This document shows, one piece after another, positions 25,616 to 34,300 of a stretch of 64,000 nucleotides of DNA. The notes below the pieces were generated by a model, which worked only from the letters and a program-made list of their open reading frames with translations, made no database searches and had not been told where the DNA came from. The stretch is from Candidatus Neomarinimicrobiota bacterium. Its GTDB lineage: Bacteria > Fidelibacterota > Marinisomatia > Marinisomatales > S15-B10. The DNA is taken from assembly GCA_030743815.1 (NCBI GenBank), contig JASLRT010000005.1, positions 1-64,000 of the forward strand. Direction: 5' to 3'. The position numbers and the translations under genes are program-made. Numbering within the stretch: the first letter of the stretch is position 1; each line of letters starts with the position of its first letter.

Positions 25616-26920
25616 ATGAGACGGTATAAGGATTTCGTTCGGATATTTAGTTTATCGGTTGTTACCACTTTTTTTGCTTGTACACCGAGGATGGGTGAAA
25701 AAGATGTTGTCTCAGTGGACAGACAGGTTTTTTCAGCGGCCGAATTCTTCACTGAAGAGAGTGAAACAGAATTCGGGGCTTTTCCTGATTCCAGCCGGCG
25801 CGAGGCTGTTGCAAGATTTGCCAAACGCAGGATCATCTTTCTTGAGAGTAAAAAGAGGGGTATTCCGTTAAAAGAAGCCGTGGCGGTACAACTTGCGGTG
25901 CTCGGAGATAATGCTGTCGTAGAAAAGATTCTTGAAGATGAAGTGTGGAGTCAGCTCATGTCCGATTCATCCCTCAGAATCCTTTATGATCGGCTAGGAC
26001 GGGAAATAGGGCTCCATCACGTTGTGCTGACTTATGAAGGTTCCAACCGTTCAGTCTCTGATCGTACCGAAGAAGAAGCCATGAACCTCATCAGGGAGAT
26101 CAGGGAGAAGGTTGTCAGCGGGGAGATGAAGTTCTTCGAAGCGGCAAAAGAGTACTCTGAAGATCCTGCACGGTTCAATGATGGTTATGTTGGCCAGATC
26201 AAATGGGGAGAGTTCTTTGAGCCCCTCCAAAGTGTCGCCTTTTCTCTAGATGCCGGGGAGATTTCCCATCCAGTCAGATCCAACGTTGGCTATCATATAG
26301 TGCGCGTTACCGGCGGAAAGAAGATTTCGCTCCCCGATTACGATGAGATGCTCCCCCAATTGCAGGGGTTCCTGCGCGGCGGCCGCGGACACGAATTCAA
26401 GCTTGAACTGGAACGATTTGAATCCAAGTTGCGCAAAATCTATGCTGTCAGATTCAATACAGATCACGTCCAGCAAGCCTACAGGGAACTGATAAAGATC
26501 CACGGTGACAGGGAAGGATCGCCCAAAGTAACCGAAATACCTGAGATGACGGCCAATGTGGTTATGTGCGTCGCTGGGGGGGTCCCTGTGGATTTGAACT
26601 GGTTTAAGGCACGGATTGTCCGTTTCAGCCCTTTCCTCACTTCTTCCATCATTTCCTCTGAAGAGACCCTTGTTATGAGCCTGGAGCACATCTTATTCCG
26701 TTTTCTGGCGCAAAAATACGCCGAAGATAACAGAGATGAGTCTTGGTTTCAAGATGCTGAACGTCTGAAGAAGCGCCGTGAATATGAGCTTCTTATGCAG
26801 AAACTGCTCGATGAACTTGGGCGGGATGATTCTGAATCGACACCAAAAGAGCTGCTCGATTCGGTTATTTCGCGCCACGCCATTCGCATCAATGAGGCAT
26901 TTCTGAAGCAGCCGCGCTGA
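25616..26920 (+). CDS. Parvulin-type peptidyl-prolyl isomerase lipoprotein
   Basis: 434 residues from the ATG at 25616, chosen because the hydrophobic signal and a lipobox-like F-F-A-C start there; an ATG at 25574 adds a non-hydrophobic leader. Residues ~125-235 form a PpiC/parvulin domain: G-L-H-H-V-V-L-T-Y, F-F-E-A-A-K-E-Y-S-E-D-P, G-Y-V-G-Q-I-K-W-G-E-F, A-G-E-I-S-H-P-V-R-S-N-V-G-Y-H-I-V-R-V. The flanking helical regions resemble SurA/PrsA chaperone arms. Such proteins assist folding of outer-membrane or secreted proteins in the periplasm, which fits the many barrels encoded upstream. It appears to be transcribed alone; the next gene is convergent. Confidence 0.87.
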   Translation: MRRYKDFVRIFSLSVVTTFFACTPRMGEKDVVSVDRQVFSAAEFFTEESETEFGAFPDSSRREAVARFAKRRIIFLESKKRGIPLKEAVAVQLAVLGDNAVVEKILEDEVWSQLMSDSSLRILYDRLGREIGLHHVVLTYEGSNRSVSDRTEEEAMNLIREIREKVVSGEMKFFEAAKEYSEDPARFNDGYVGQIKWGEFFEPLQSVAFSLDAGEISHPVRSNVGYHIVRVTGGKKISLPDYDEMLPQLQGFLRGGRGHEFKLELERFESKLRKIYAVRFNTDHVQQAYRELIKIHGDREGSPKVTEIPEMTANVVMCVAGGVPVDLNWFKARIVRFSPFLTSSIISSEETLVMSLEHILFRFLAQKYAEDNRDESWFQDAERLKKRREYELLMQKLLDELGRDDSESTPKELLDSVISRHAIRINEAFLKQPR

Positions 26921-27043
26921 AGAGGTGGTCTGAGCGTATGCGGAGGTTTGTGCATTAATAGAGAACTCGGAGTTCGATGAAGGCAGGAGAAAGAGAGGTA
27001 GTCTTTATTCTGTTTCCTCTCCTCAGATGGAGAATCACCGGCA

Positions 27044-28144
27044 CTATTCGCGGCTGAAGACTGTTCCCAATAGGTCTAGAAGTTTGGCGTGGGCAAATCC
27101 CTGACCGAGAAATCTTTCCCCATTTTCGTCTTGGATGATGATTTCGAAATGGAGATGAGCACCCTTCTTTGTCCCTTTAGCTCCATCGCTGGTGCCGCTG
27201 TTACCCACCAGGCCCAGTAATTGACCGCGCTTCACACTGTCACCTGCCCGGAGGTCGCCGTTGATCTCCGCAAGATGTGCGTAGATGGAAATAATCCGCT
27301 TACCGGGAACGATCTTCAGGCCGTGGTCGAGGAAGATACTCCGGCCGAGGAGAACATGCTCAAAGACGTCCGAAGGGGTTCGCTTGATGGTCGCCGCTTT
27401 ATCAAGTAGTGATTCACGGAATTCATTGGTGATTTCCTGGTATCCTTGGTCAGCTCGGATAACAATACCGTCAGCCACTGCCCGGCTCTCTTTGCCGTAT
27501 GGTGCTGGAAAGTCAATTCCGCGGTGAATGCCGCTGCGGTAGGAGCGGGGTGCGTTGGGCAGCAGGTTTGGCCGCTCTGGAACATCAACGCCGGCACAGG
27601 GGAGGAGGAACGTACCGGGAGAGAGGTAAGCAAAGTCGTCCCACAGTGGTGCCGATACCGCCATGGGAGCGTGGTCAGTTGCTTCAATCTTCATATATTC
27701 ACCGAGCAGTTCTTTTGCTAGCAGCGCCAATCGTAAGGAATCTTCAGCAAAAGTCACCGTGATGCTGGTGGCATCGGAGATCATCTCCCGCAATAGGTGG
27801 GCGTCAAGCTCTTCGCGGATAACAAGATTGTGCAGGCGCCCGGCTAATTCGCTGCGGAGTGAGTCATTTCCTATGCTCTCGAAATAGTCTTCATAAATAA
27901 TCCTTTCCCTGGCTGAGGTGACTATTTCGTCCATCTCATCTCCCGGAATAGTAGCGCCGTGAGGAACGGAGATAAGTATATTCTTGCCGTCGTCATCAAT
28001 TCTGTGGCTCATTTCCGGTGGAGGTAAGGGTTGTTCCTCAGCCGTGGGCGGTGGTGAAGATATCTCTTCAACGACGGGGGGCGGTGTCACCAGATGCGTA
28101 CACCCCATCAGAATGAACAGCGATGCGATAAACGGAAGTTTCAA
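27044..28144 (-). CDS. M23-family (LytM/Peptidase_M23) lipoprotein
   Basis: 366 residues. The N-terminus is a lipoprotein signal (I-L-M-G-C, Cys ~15) followed by a proline/glutamate-rich linker. The C-terminal half is an M23 domain with H-R-G-I-D-F-P-A-P-Y-G (~residue 206), H-G-L-K-I, and H-L-H-F-E-I (~329). The zinc ligands H-x(3)-D and H-x-H are present, so an active endopeptidase cleaving peptidoglycan cross-links is likely. An insertion of ~40 residues (K-A-A-T-I-K-R-T) sits in the middle of the domain. It is the third gene of a minus-strand operon with UXS and the AroQ-like protein, 26 bp after the latter. Confidence 0.87.
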   Translation of the reverse strand: MKLPFIASLFILMGCTHLVTPPPVVEEISSPPPTAEEQPLPPPEMSHRIDDDGKNILISVPHGATIPGDEMDEIVTSARERIIYEDYFESIGNDSLRSELAGRLHNLVIREELDAHLLREMISDATSITVTFAEDSLRLALLAKELLGEYMKIEATDHAPMAVSAPLWDDFAYLSPGTFLLPCAGVDVPERPNLLPNAPRSYRSGIHRGIDFPAPYGKESRAVADGIVIRADQGYQEITNEFRESLLDKAATIKRTPSDVFEHVLLGRSIFLDHGLKIVPGKRIISIYAHLAEINGDLRAGDSVKRGQLLGLVGNSGTSDGAKGTKKGAHLHFEIIIQDENGERFLGQGFAHAKLLDLLGTVFSRE

Positions 28145-28170
28145 AGCTTGTGGGAGATTACTTATTCGGA

Positions 28171-28608
28171 TTAGGTCGAAGAGAGGTGCTCTTTCAATTG
28201 AACAAGTGCTTCCTGATATACTGTTGGCGGGCGCCCTTTCTTGACGTCTATCGCCACCTCGTTAAAGATGGATCCGTCTCCGTAATCATCCACGAAGAAT
28301 TCAGTCGTGAAGTGAATCTCCACCGTGGGGATGTTGATCAGCTTTAGAGTGTCGAGAATGTCGTAGTGCGATTTTGCCCACGGTCCCGGCGTAAACAGCA
28401 GTCCATTGGCCCAGTTGCGATTGCGCTGCAAAAACGTGATCGCCTTTGTGGAATCATGCGTCTGAAGATTCTTTAGTGTTACGTTGAGTTCTCTCGCCTT
28501 CTCCCTCAGGGATCTATCGATTTTATCCAATGTCACCCGTTCACCGGTCACAGCCGAGCGGACGCCGATGAGGTTCAGGTTTGGACCGTGCAGCACAAGG
28601 ATGTTCAT
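28171..28608 (-). CDS. Divergent type II 3-dehydroquinate dehydratase-like protein
   Basis: 145 residues, the normal length for AroQ. The start (I-L-V-L-H-G-P-N-L-N-L-I-G) and the V-E-I-H segment identify the family. Many active-site residues are replaced: the loop tyrosine of V-Y-G is Thr (V-T-G), Q-S-N-x-E is Q-T-H-D-S, N-P-G-A-x-T-H is T-P-G-P-W-A-K, and the F-R-x-H-S arginines are absent. Glu and His of E-x-H and the Asn of G-P-N-L remain. Dehydroquinate dehydratase activity is therefore doubtful; it may have a changed substrate or a structural role. Its ATG shares one base with the stop of the UXS gene, so the two are translationally coupled. Confidence 0.7.
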   Translation of the reverse strand: MNILVLHGPNLNLIGVRSAVTGERVTLDKIDRSLREKARELNVTLKNLQTHDSTKAITFLQRNRNWANGLLFTPGPWAKSHYDILDTLKLINIPTVEIHFTTEFFVDDYGDGSIFNEVAIDVKKGRPPTVYQEALVQLKEHLSST

Positions 28609-29543
28609 TAGTTCTCTATGACATTCCTGAAGTAATCCACTGTCTGTTTAAGGCCTTCACTGCGGTCAGTTGTCGCTTCCCAGTTTAACCTTTCTTTTGC
28701 CAGGGAAATATCAGGTTGTCGCTGCGTAGGATCGTTCTCAGGCAGGGCTTCAGACGTCACCTCGCTGTCAGAGCCTGTCAACTGAATGATTTCATCAGCC
28801 AGTTTCTTGATGGTGATCTCATCAGGATTGCCTAGGTTTACCGGCCCGATTAAATCTTCCTGTTCCATCATGGTGATCAGTCCTTCTACCATATCGTCCA
28901 CGTAACAGAAGGAGCGGGTCTGGCTACCGTCGCCGTAGATTGAGATTGGTTCGTTCTTCAAAGCGGCCACTATAAAATTGGAAATGACGCGGCCGTCGTC
29001 CAGTGCCATGCGCGGGCCGAAGGTGTTGAATATCCTGACCACACGAATATCGAGACCGTGCTGACGGTGGTAATCGAAGAAAAGGGTCTCCGCCGCCCGC
29101 TTCCCTTCGTCGTAGCATGCCCGCGGTCCAGTTGGGTTCACGTGTCCCCAGTAGTCCTCTGGCTGAGGGTGAACTTGCGGCATGCCGTAGACTTCCGAGG
29201 TGGAGGCCTGCAGGATCCGTGCCTTTGTCCGCTTGGCCAGACCAAGCATATTGATACAGCCGTGGACACTTGTCTTGACGGTCTGAACAGGATCTCTCTG
29301 GTAGTGGATGGGACTGGCAGGGCAGGCGAGATTGTAGATCTGATCCACTTCAACGTACAGCGGGAATGTTATATCGTGGCGCAAAAATTCAAAATAATGA
29401 TGTTCCAGTAGGTGCTCGATGTTTTCCTTCCCGCCTGTGAACAGATTGTCGACACAGAGCACCTCATTGCTGCGCTCCAGAAGTTTTTCGCACAGGTGAG
29501 AGCCGATAAAGCCCGCTCCGCCTGTTACCAGGATACTATTCAT
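28608..29543 (-). CDS. uxs: UDP-glucuronate decarboxylase (UDP-xylose synthase)
   Basis: 311 residues of the extended short-chain dehydrogenase family. The nucleotide-binding T-G-G-A-G-F-I-G-S is at residues 7-15. The UXS-type stretch [10 protein letters not shown] is followed by S-T-S-E-V-Y-G, Y-W-G-H-V-N-P and Y-D-E-G-K (catalytic Tyr and Lys, ~residue 146-150). The enzyme converts UDP-glucuronate to UDP-xylose in the cytoplasm for surface glycans. First gene of a minus-strand operon with the AroQ-like and M23 genes; the 136-bp gap upstream shows no clear promoter by eye. Confidence 0.92.
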   Translation of the reverse strand: MNSILVTGGAGFIGSHLCEKLLERSNEVLCVDNLFTGGKENIEHLLEHHYFEFLRHDITFPLYVEVDQIYNLACPASPIHYQRDPVQTVKTSVHGCINMLGLAKRTKARILQASTSEVYGMPQVHPQPEDYWGHVNPTGPRACYDEGKRAAETLFFDYHRQHGLDIRVVRIFNTFGPRMALDDGRVISNFIVAALKNEPISIYGDGSQTRSFCYVDDMVEGLITMMEQEDLIGPVNLGNPDEITIKKLADEIIQLTGSDSEVTSEALPENDPTQRQPDISLAKERLNWEATTDRSEGLKQTVDYFRNVIEN

Positions 29544-29679
29544 AGTTTAAGCCTTTTCTCATTCTGATTCTTGATGTTTCAGTGGTTAGAATCGTGTTAT
29601 CTCTCTGATGTATTATCATTCTGTGGCGGAAGTTACGAAAGCGGAGGTTTTTTAGTAAACATACCAAAATGGTCGCCTC

Positions 29680-31956
29680 TTACCACTGTAGATGGACTTT
29701 TACGCCCCGCAAAATCATCGCCTCTGTAATGCCTGAAAGTACTTTCTCCTGGCCATTATAGCGAATAGTGTATTTATTGACGTAAGATTTACCTGCTTCC
29801 TTACCGGTGAAATACGGGACGGTAAATGTGAGGCTTCCCATGGAATCGGCCCGCACAGCCTGCATGTATGGAAACCACCTCTCTCCGGGTGTGTGAACAA
29901 TTCCAGTAATGGAGGCTGCCTCTCCGGGAGACAGTCCCGACAGTTTAATCCCGGCCCCGGAAACATACTCGAACAGCTTAATCTGCGCTATCTCAGGTCC
30001 TGATGTAATCTGCTCATCTTCTGCCTCACTTTCTGCTACCAGGCGGAGTCTGTCGAGGGGCGGGGCGTAGTTCCCCTGTTGATCGGTCACCGCACTGCCG
30101 TAGCGCCGGGTCAGACGATAAAGGACTGTGGGATATATCCGCGGGGAGAAGACTATTTCGCTGGCTGATTGTCCGGCAGGGATCTGACCGGCCAGATAGG
30201 TCTCCTTCCCTTCGTCCATGAGAAGACTCTGGAATGTCCAGTATAGACCTCTGCATAACACATAGCGCACATTGTACCTGTCGAGAAGTTCGTAGGTACT
30301 TTGATTCTCTGTTGCCAGAAAAAACTCAGTCAGCCTCGACAGGTCACTAGCGTGTTCGCCGAAATTGTCTGCCAGTGCGGGGCGGCGTCCGTAGTACTGA
30401 ATGTAGTGGCCGAGTGACCATTCGGACAACACGCCGTATTCGGCGCTGGAATCGGGAAGGGGATAGTACGAAGTATCAGGGGTGTTTTCATCCAGCCACG
30501 TCAGAATAGGGTGAAGCTGAGTAAACGTGTCGTAGGTGATATGTTTGGTGCCAATTGCCTTCAGACACGGTATATAACCTGCCGCGACTAATAAGGGGAA
30601 TAGAATTGCTATGGCTCTCTTAGGGAGCTTTCGCGATAGCGACATGGCCGCGATGCCGAGTATGATTCCCATATAGAGAGACAGGAAAGGAAGATACCGT
30701 ATCTGAAGTCCACCCATCACCGCGAATACCGCTGTGGCGATGAACAAAACTCTATGCCCGGAGTCAGTTCTTTTCCAGGAGATAAGCATCAAGACCCACC
30801 CAACCGGAATCAGCACGGCTAACCACGACATTTGTAACCCGAGTTGACTGAGTGCGTCGGCAGGAGATAGCCTCAAGATGGATTGGAATTCGCCGATGTG
30901 CTCTTCCCACTCTGACCAGGTTCCGAGAATGAAGGTTGCACCCGCCATGATCTCTTGCAACAGGAATCCGCCAGCCAAGAGTGTCAGCGTGACACTGGTG
31001 ATAAGGATCAAAGAGTGGTACTTTCCCATTCGTGTCTTAGCCGCGGATGTGATAAGCCATAGAGTAAAGTAAAAAAGAGACGCTTCCATGACTATCAGCG
31101 GTTGGAATGCACCGAAGTGGGTGTGGGCAAAAGGGACGCCGTTCAAGTGGGCGTAGAGACCAAACGGAGCAGTCACCAGGAAAGCGACGGTGTTGACAGC
31201 GGCACCCACTGTCCAGACATTACTTCCACTCCTTGGATAGCACAAGATGAGTGACAGCAGGATGACTGCTTCCATGAACAAAAGCCCATGTTGGACAAGG
31301 AGTCCGAGGCCAAGAAACAGTCCCGTCATCCATCCAGTACGGAGTGTGGATCGTGTGGTGGAGTTGCGAGGAAGATTTTGAAGGGTTTTTACCAGTCCGT
31401 CGATAATGAGAGCAATGAACAGAAATTCAGCCGCATGGTGATCGAGCTGGCCGATGTAGCTGTAGAGGACGGTTGCCGGAAGCAAAGCGGGGGCCAGCGC
31501 GACGGTGCACGCCAGCCACTTCTTGCGCGGCCAGAGCCTTAGTCCGGTACGATAGACGACTCCGCAGACAGCCGCCATCAACAGCGGCGGCAGAAGCACA
31601 ATTACTGAAATTGGCGAAGATATACCGGGAATCAGTTTCAAGATAAGCCACACTGTAGCTAACACCAGATCGTAGAGGGGCGGCCAGATGACGTAAGCCC
31701 CGTCGGGATGATTAATGTAGGAATCATATACGGGGACGACGGGATAATTCTGAGTGGTTAACTCCGCCCGCCTAAGATGATAGACCGCATCGGGATCCCA
31801 GACGAGAGGACCGTCTTCAGAGAATACCAGGTTGTAATAGGGGAAGATGCGGATAGAGAGTATCACTCCTGTGAGAATGAGTATCTGGCGCCAGTGGGGA
31901 CGCAGTTGACGCCACCAGCTGCGCAGACCGCAACGATGTGTCCTGTTTGTATTCAA
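29680..31956 (-). CDS. STT3/AglB-like membrane glycosyltransferase (GT-C)
   Basis: 758 residues with about 11-13 membrane helices in the first ~470 residues and a soluble C-terminal part, the layout of oligosaccharyltransferase catalytic subunits. The first extracytoplasmic loop carries D-P-D-A-V-Y-H-L-R-R followed by N-H-P-D-G-A-Y-V-I-W-P-P-L-Y-D, as in STT3/AglB/PglB. The C-terminal part has E-W-S-L-G-H-Y-I in the position of the W-W-D-Y-G motif; the second W and the D are changed, so the signature is not canonical. It could transfer a lipid-linked glycan to exported proteins or another acceptor. Its ATG overlaps the end of the DPM1-like gene by 4 nt, so the two are coupled. Confidence 0.8.
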   Translation of the reverse strand: MNTNRTHRCGLRSWWRQLRPHWRQILILTGVILSIRIFPYYNLVFSEDGPLVWDPDAVYHLRRAELTTQNYPVVPVYDSYINHPDGAYVIWPPLYDLVLATVWLILKLIPGISSPISVIVLLPPLLMAAVCGVVYRTGLRLWPRKKWLACTVALAPALLPATVLYSYIGQLDHHAAEFLFIALIIDGLVKTLQNLPRNSTTRSTLRTGWMTGLFLGLGLLVQHGLLFMEAVILLSLILCYPRSGSNVWTVGAAVNTVAFLVTAPFGLYAHLNGVPFAHTHFGAFQPLIVMEASLFYFTLWLITSAAKTRMGKYHSLILITSVTLTLLAGGFLLQEIMAGATFILGTWSEWEEHIGEFQSILRLSPADALSQLGLQMSWLAVLIPVGWVLMLISWKRTDSGHRVLFIATAVFAVMGGLQIRYLPFLSLYMGIILGIAAMSLSRKLPKRAIAILFPLLVAAGYIPCLKAIGTKHITYDTFTQLHPILTWLDENTPDTSYYPLPDSSAEYGVLSEWSLGHYIQYYGRRPALADNFGEHASDLSRLTEFFLATENQSTYELLDRYNVRYVLCRGLYWTFQSLLMDEGKETYLAGQIPAGQSASEIVFSPRIYPTVLYRLTRRYGSAVTDQQGNYAPPLDRLRLVAESEAEDEQITSGPEIAQIKLFEYVSGAGIKLSGLSPGEAASITGIVHTPGERWFPYMQAVRADSMGSLTFTVPYFTGKEAGKSYVNKYTIRYNGQEKVLSGITEAMILRGVKVHLQW

Positions 31957-32645
31957 GTCTGTTTACTCCAGAAACGATTTTGAATTAACGTCCATAAACC
32001 CACGAGCCCGTCATGCCAGCGGATCTTCTTTCCTTCGGAAAAAGATCGGGGATAGTAAGAAATGGGAACCTCGGTGATCTCGATGTGTCTGTTGCTTAGC
32101 TTAGCTGTTACTTCGGGGCAGAATTCGAATCCTCTGCATTTCATATCGAGATCTTGAATTACGTCTGTTCGGAATACTTTATAACAGGTGTACAGATCTG
32201 TGAGTCCACTCGAAAAGAGGAGATTCGCCACACGCGTAAGGAACCAGCTCCCCCACAGATATCGTGAATAGGAGACGGGACTTTTGCTTAATCGCCGTGA
32301 GCCGTACACCACTGATGAACTTCCCTCTATAATTGGTCTGATCAGGGCGGGATAATCTTTTGGATCATACTCAAGATCAGCATCCTGGATGAGCACAATG
32401 TCGCCAGACACAAAACTGATACCTGTCCGGACAGCGCACCCTTTACCGCGATTTTCTGAGTGGTAATAGGTTCTGATATTACTCTCCTCTAAGTTCTCAA
32501 GAAGTTGCCGCGAACCGTCTGTCGAACCGTCATCCACGATGATAATCTCCTTCTCGAGACCGATATCAACATCCTGAAGATTCCTAATCACTTCAGGCAG
32601 GTTTTCCGCTTCGTTATATGTGGGGATGATAATTGAAAGTTTCAC
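31953..32645 (-). CDS. Dolichol-phosphate-mannose-synthase-like glycosyltransferase (GT2)
   Basis: 230 residues, a single GT-A domain: I-I-I-P-T-Y-N-E-A-E-N-L, V-D-D-G-S-T-D-G-S, E-N-R-G-K-G-C-A-V-R-T-G, Q-D-A-D-L-E-Y-D-P. There are no strong membrane helices. This is the DPM1/polyprenyl-phosphate sugar synthase group, which moves a sugar from a nucleotide donor onto a membrane polyprenyl phosphate. Coupling by a 4-nt overlap to the STT3-like enzyme suggests it makes the lipid-linked donor for it; this is inferred from context. Confidence 0.87.
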   Translation of the reverse strand: MKLSIIIPTYNEAENLPEVIRNLQDVDIGLEKEIIIVDDGSTDGSRQLLENLEESNIRTYYHSENRGKGCAVRTGISFVSGDIVLIQDADLEYDPKDYPALIRPIIEGSSSVVYGSRRLSKSPVSYSRYLWGSWFLTRVANLLFSSGLTDLYTCYKVFRTDVIQDLDMKCRGFEFCPEVTAKLSNRHIEITEVPISYYPRSFSEGKKIRWHDGLVGLWTLIQNRFWSKQT

Positions 32646-32717
32646 GGCATTATTGCTATTTGAATGACCCGTAAGTTAGAACAATTTAGGTTAATCAATT
32701 GATGAGCTTGTTTTCGG

Positions 32718-32746
32718 TTGCCGACCTTCTGGAGAGAAACTAAATT
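32718..32746 (+). promoter_or_regulatory. Possible promoter of the quinone/carbamoyl-phosphate operon
   Basis: TTGCCG (32718-32723), a 17-bp spacer and TAAATT (32741-32746), each matching consensus at 4 of 6, in the divergent gap between the DPM1-like gene and the PPOX-UbiA gene. Confidence 0.35.
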
Positions 32747-32787
32747 CCGATCCGATAATTTAGGTGGAATTATATTAAGGAGTAAAG

Positions 32788-34296
32788 ATGAACAGTAAAT
32801 TGGACGAAAAAATCCTAAACATGTTGGATGAGGCAAACTTTCTCACCCTTGGGACATCCGTAGGGGGAAACTCGTCCGCGGCGAATGTTTTCTTTGCTAA
32901 CGATGGATTTGACATTTACTGTTTCACATTTAATCCCACCCGCAAGGCGGAGCAGATGCGCGTCAATCCCCGGGTGCAGTGCGTGGTGCGACCTGACGGC
33001 ACAGAGGGGATCAAAGAACTGCAGATAGAGGGGAAGGCCTCTCAGATCAAAGATTCAGCGGAGATCGAGAAGGCCTACAACATGATCTTGGAAGTGACAG
33101 ACGCATTCAAGACTTACATGGAGGACGAATTCCTCAAGAAGAATAAGGTCATAGGATACTACAAGATCGAACCGACGGTTGTAAAGTACGTGGATTTTTA
33201 TGCTGAGGATCAATTCGAGTGGCGTGAGTTCCCGGAAAATCGGGAATCGTTAGGTGCGGCCATACTCAAAGGGATGCTTCGTAAGGTGGGTCTCTACCTG
33301 CGGGCGGTTCGGGCGCCGTTTTTTACGGCCTCAATTGCACCGGTAGCGTTGGGAGGGGCGGTAGCCTACTTTAACTTTGGCGCCTTCGACTGGAGCCTCT
33401 TCTGGTGGACGTTTCTCGGTGCGATTCTTGCCCATGCCGGCACCAATACAGCCAACGACTACTCGGATCATGTCACCCGCAATGATGAAGTGAATAAGCT
33501 GTTCAGTCCCTTCAACGGTGGTTCGCGGATGATCCAGGCGGGACTCATGTCGCCGGCTAAGGTGTTTATCCTCTCTCTCACGGCATTCGCGGGAGCCATC
33601 GCCATCGGCCTGAAGCTGAATGCCCAACTCCACGGCGCACCGTTTGCTCTCAGCCCACTTTTATGGTTTGGCGTGGCCGGCGTGGCTCTCGGAATCTTCT
33701 ACACGGGAGCACCGCTGCGTTTCAGCTACAACGGCTTTGGCGATCTGGGCGTTATGCTCGGTTTTGGGCCGGTTATGGCCCTCGGCGCCCACTATGTGCA
33801 GAAGCAGGCTCTTCTGCCTGCGGTGGAATGGAACTATTTGCCCATTCTGGCAGCGTCCGTTCCTGTGGCCATCTTGGTTGGATTGATCCTCTTTATTAAT
33901 GGATTTCAGGATTACAGGGCCGACCGGGAGGTGGGGAAGCGTACGTGGATTGTCCGGACGGCGGACGGCGGTGACGTGGCTGACTATGCCCGACCGTTCG
34001 CCATCTACAAGGCATCTCTTTATCTCACGTTTATTTACATCTTAGCTTTGGGAGTGGCAGGAGCTGTTAATGCCGATTTTTCCACACCGTGGGTCGTGAT
34101 CGCTCTGGCTCCTTTTCTGCTGGCACGAAAGGCCATCAAGATGGGAGAGGCGTGGCTCATGCGGTGGGCCGAGCGAGACGCAGATAGGGAGAAGCTCCCA
34201 TACGAACTACTGTTAGTCAATGTCGCTACCATTGGAACCCATTTCTCCGTTGGACTGCTGATGACACTAGGATACTGGCTGGGATCGGTTCTCTGA
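32788..34296 (+). CDS. Fusion of PPOX-like flavin-binding domain and UbiA prenyltransferase
   Basis: 502 residues; AAGGAG lies 6 bp before the ATG. Residues 1-~150 resemble the pyridoxamine-5'-phosphate-oxidase split barrel (T-L-G-T-S-V-G-G-N-S-S-A-A-N-V-F-F, then C-V-V-R-P-D-G). Residues ~165-500 are a UbiA-family prenyltransferase with ~8 membrane helices: N-T-A-N-D-Y-S-D-H (~220) gives the first Asp-rich motif and F-Q-D-Y-R-A-D-R-E-V-G-K the second. With the UbiE/MenG gene directly downstream, a MenA-type role (prenylation of 1,4-dihydroxy-2-naphthoate) is the best guess. The fusion is unusual; the flavin domain might bind or protect the quinol, but that is speculation. Confidence 0.82.
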   Translation: MNSKLDEKILNMLDEANFLTLGTSVGGNSSAANVFFANDGFDIYCFTFNPTRKAEQMRVNPRVQCVVRPDGTEGIKELQIEGKASQIKDSAEIEKAYNMILEVTDAFKTYMEDEFLKKNKVIGYYKIEPTVVKYVDFYAEDQFEWREFPENRESLGAAILKGMLRKVGLYLRAVRAPFFTASIAPVALGGAVAYFNFGAFDWSLFWWTFLGAILAHAGTNTANDYSDHVTRNDEVNKLFSPFNGGSRMIQAGLMSPAKVFILSLTAFAGAIAIGLKLNAQLHGAPFALSPLLWFGVAGVALGIFYTGAPLRFSYNGFGDLGVMLGFGPVMALGAHYVQKQALLPAVEWNYLPILAASVPVAILVGLILFINGFQDYRADREVGKRTWIVRTADGGDVADYARPFAIYKASLYLTFIYILALGVAGAVNADFSTPWVVIALAPFLLARKAIKMGEAWLMRWAERDADREKLPYELLLVNVATIGTHFSVGLLMTLGYWLGSVL

Positions 34297-34300
34297 GGTT

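Noticed and set aside
27663-28347. Several plus-strand frames opposite the M23 and AroQ-like genes
   Set aside because: Antisense shadows of well-supported minus-strand genes.
29544-29679. Searched for a tRNA or small RNA in this 136-bp gap
   Set aside because: No cloverleaf or convincing hairpin; the T run at 29649-29654 has no stem before it on the plus strand.
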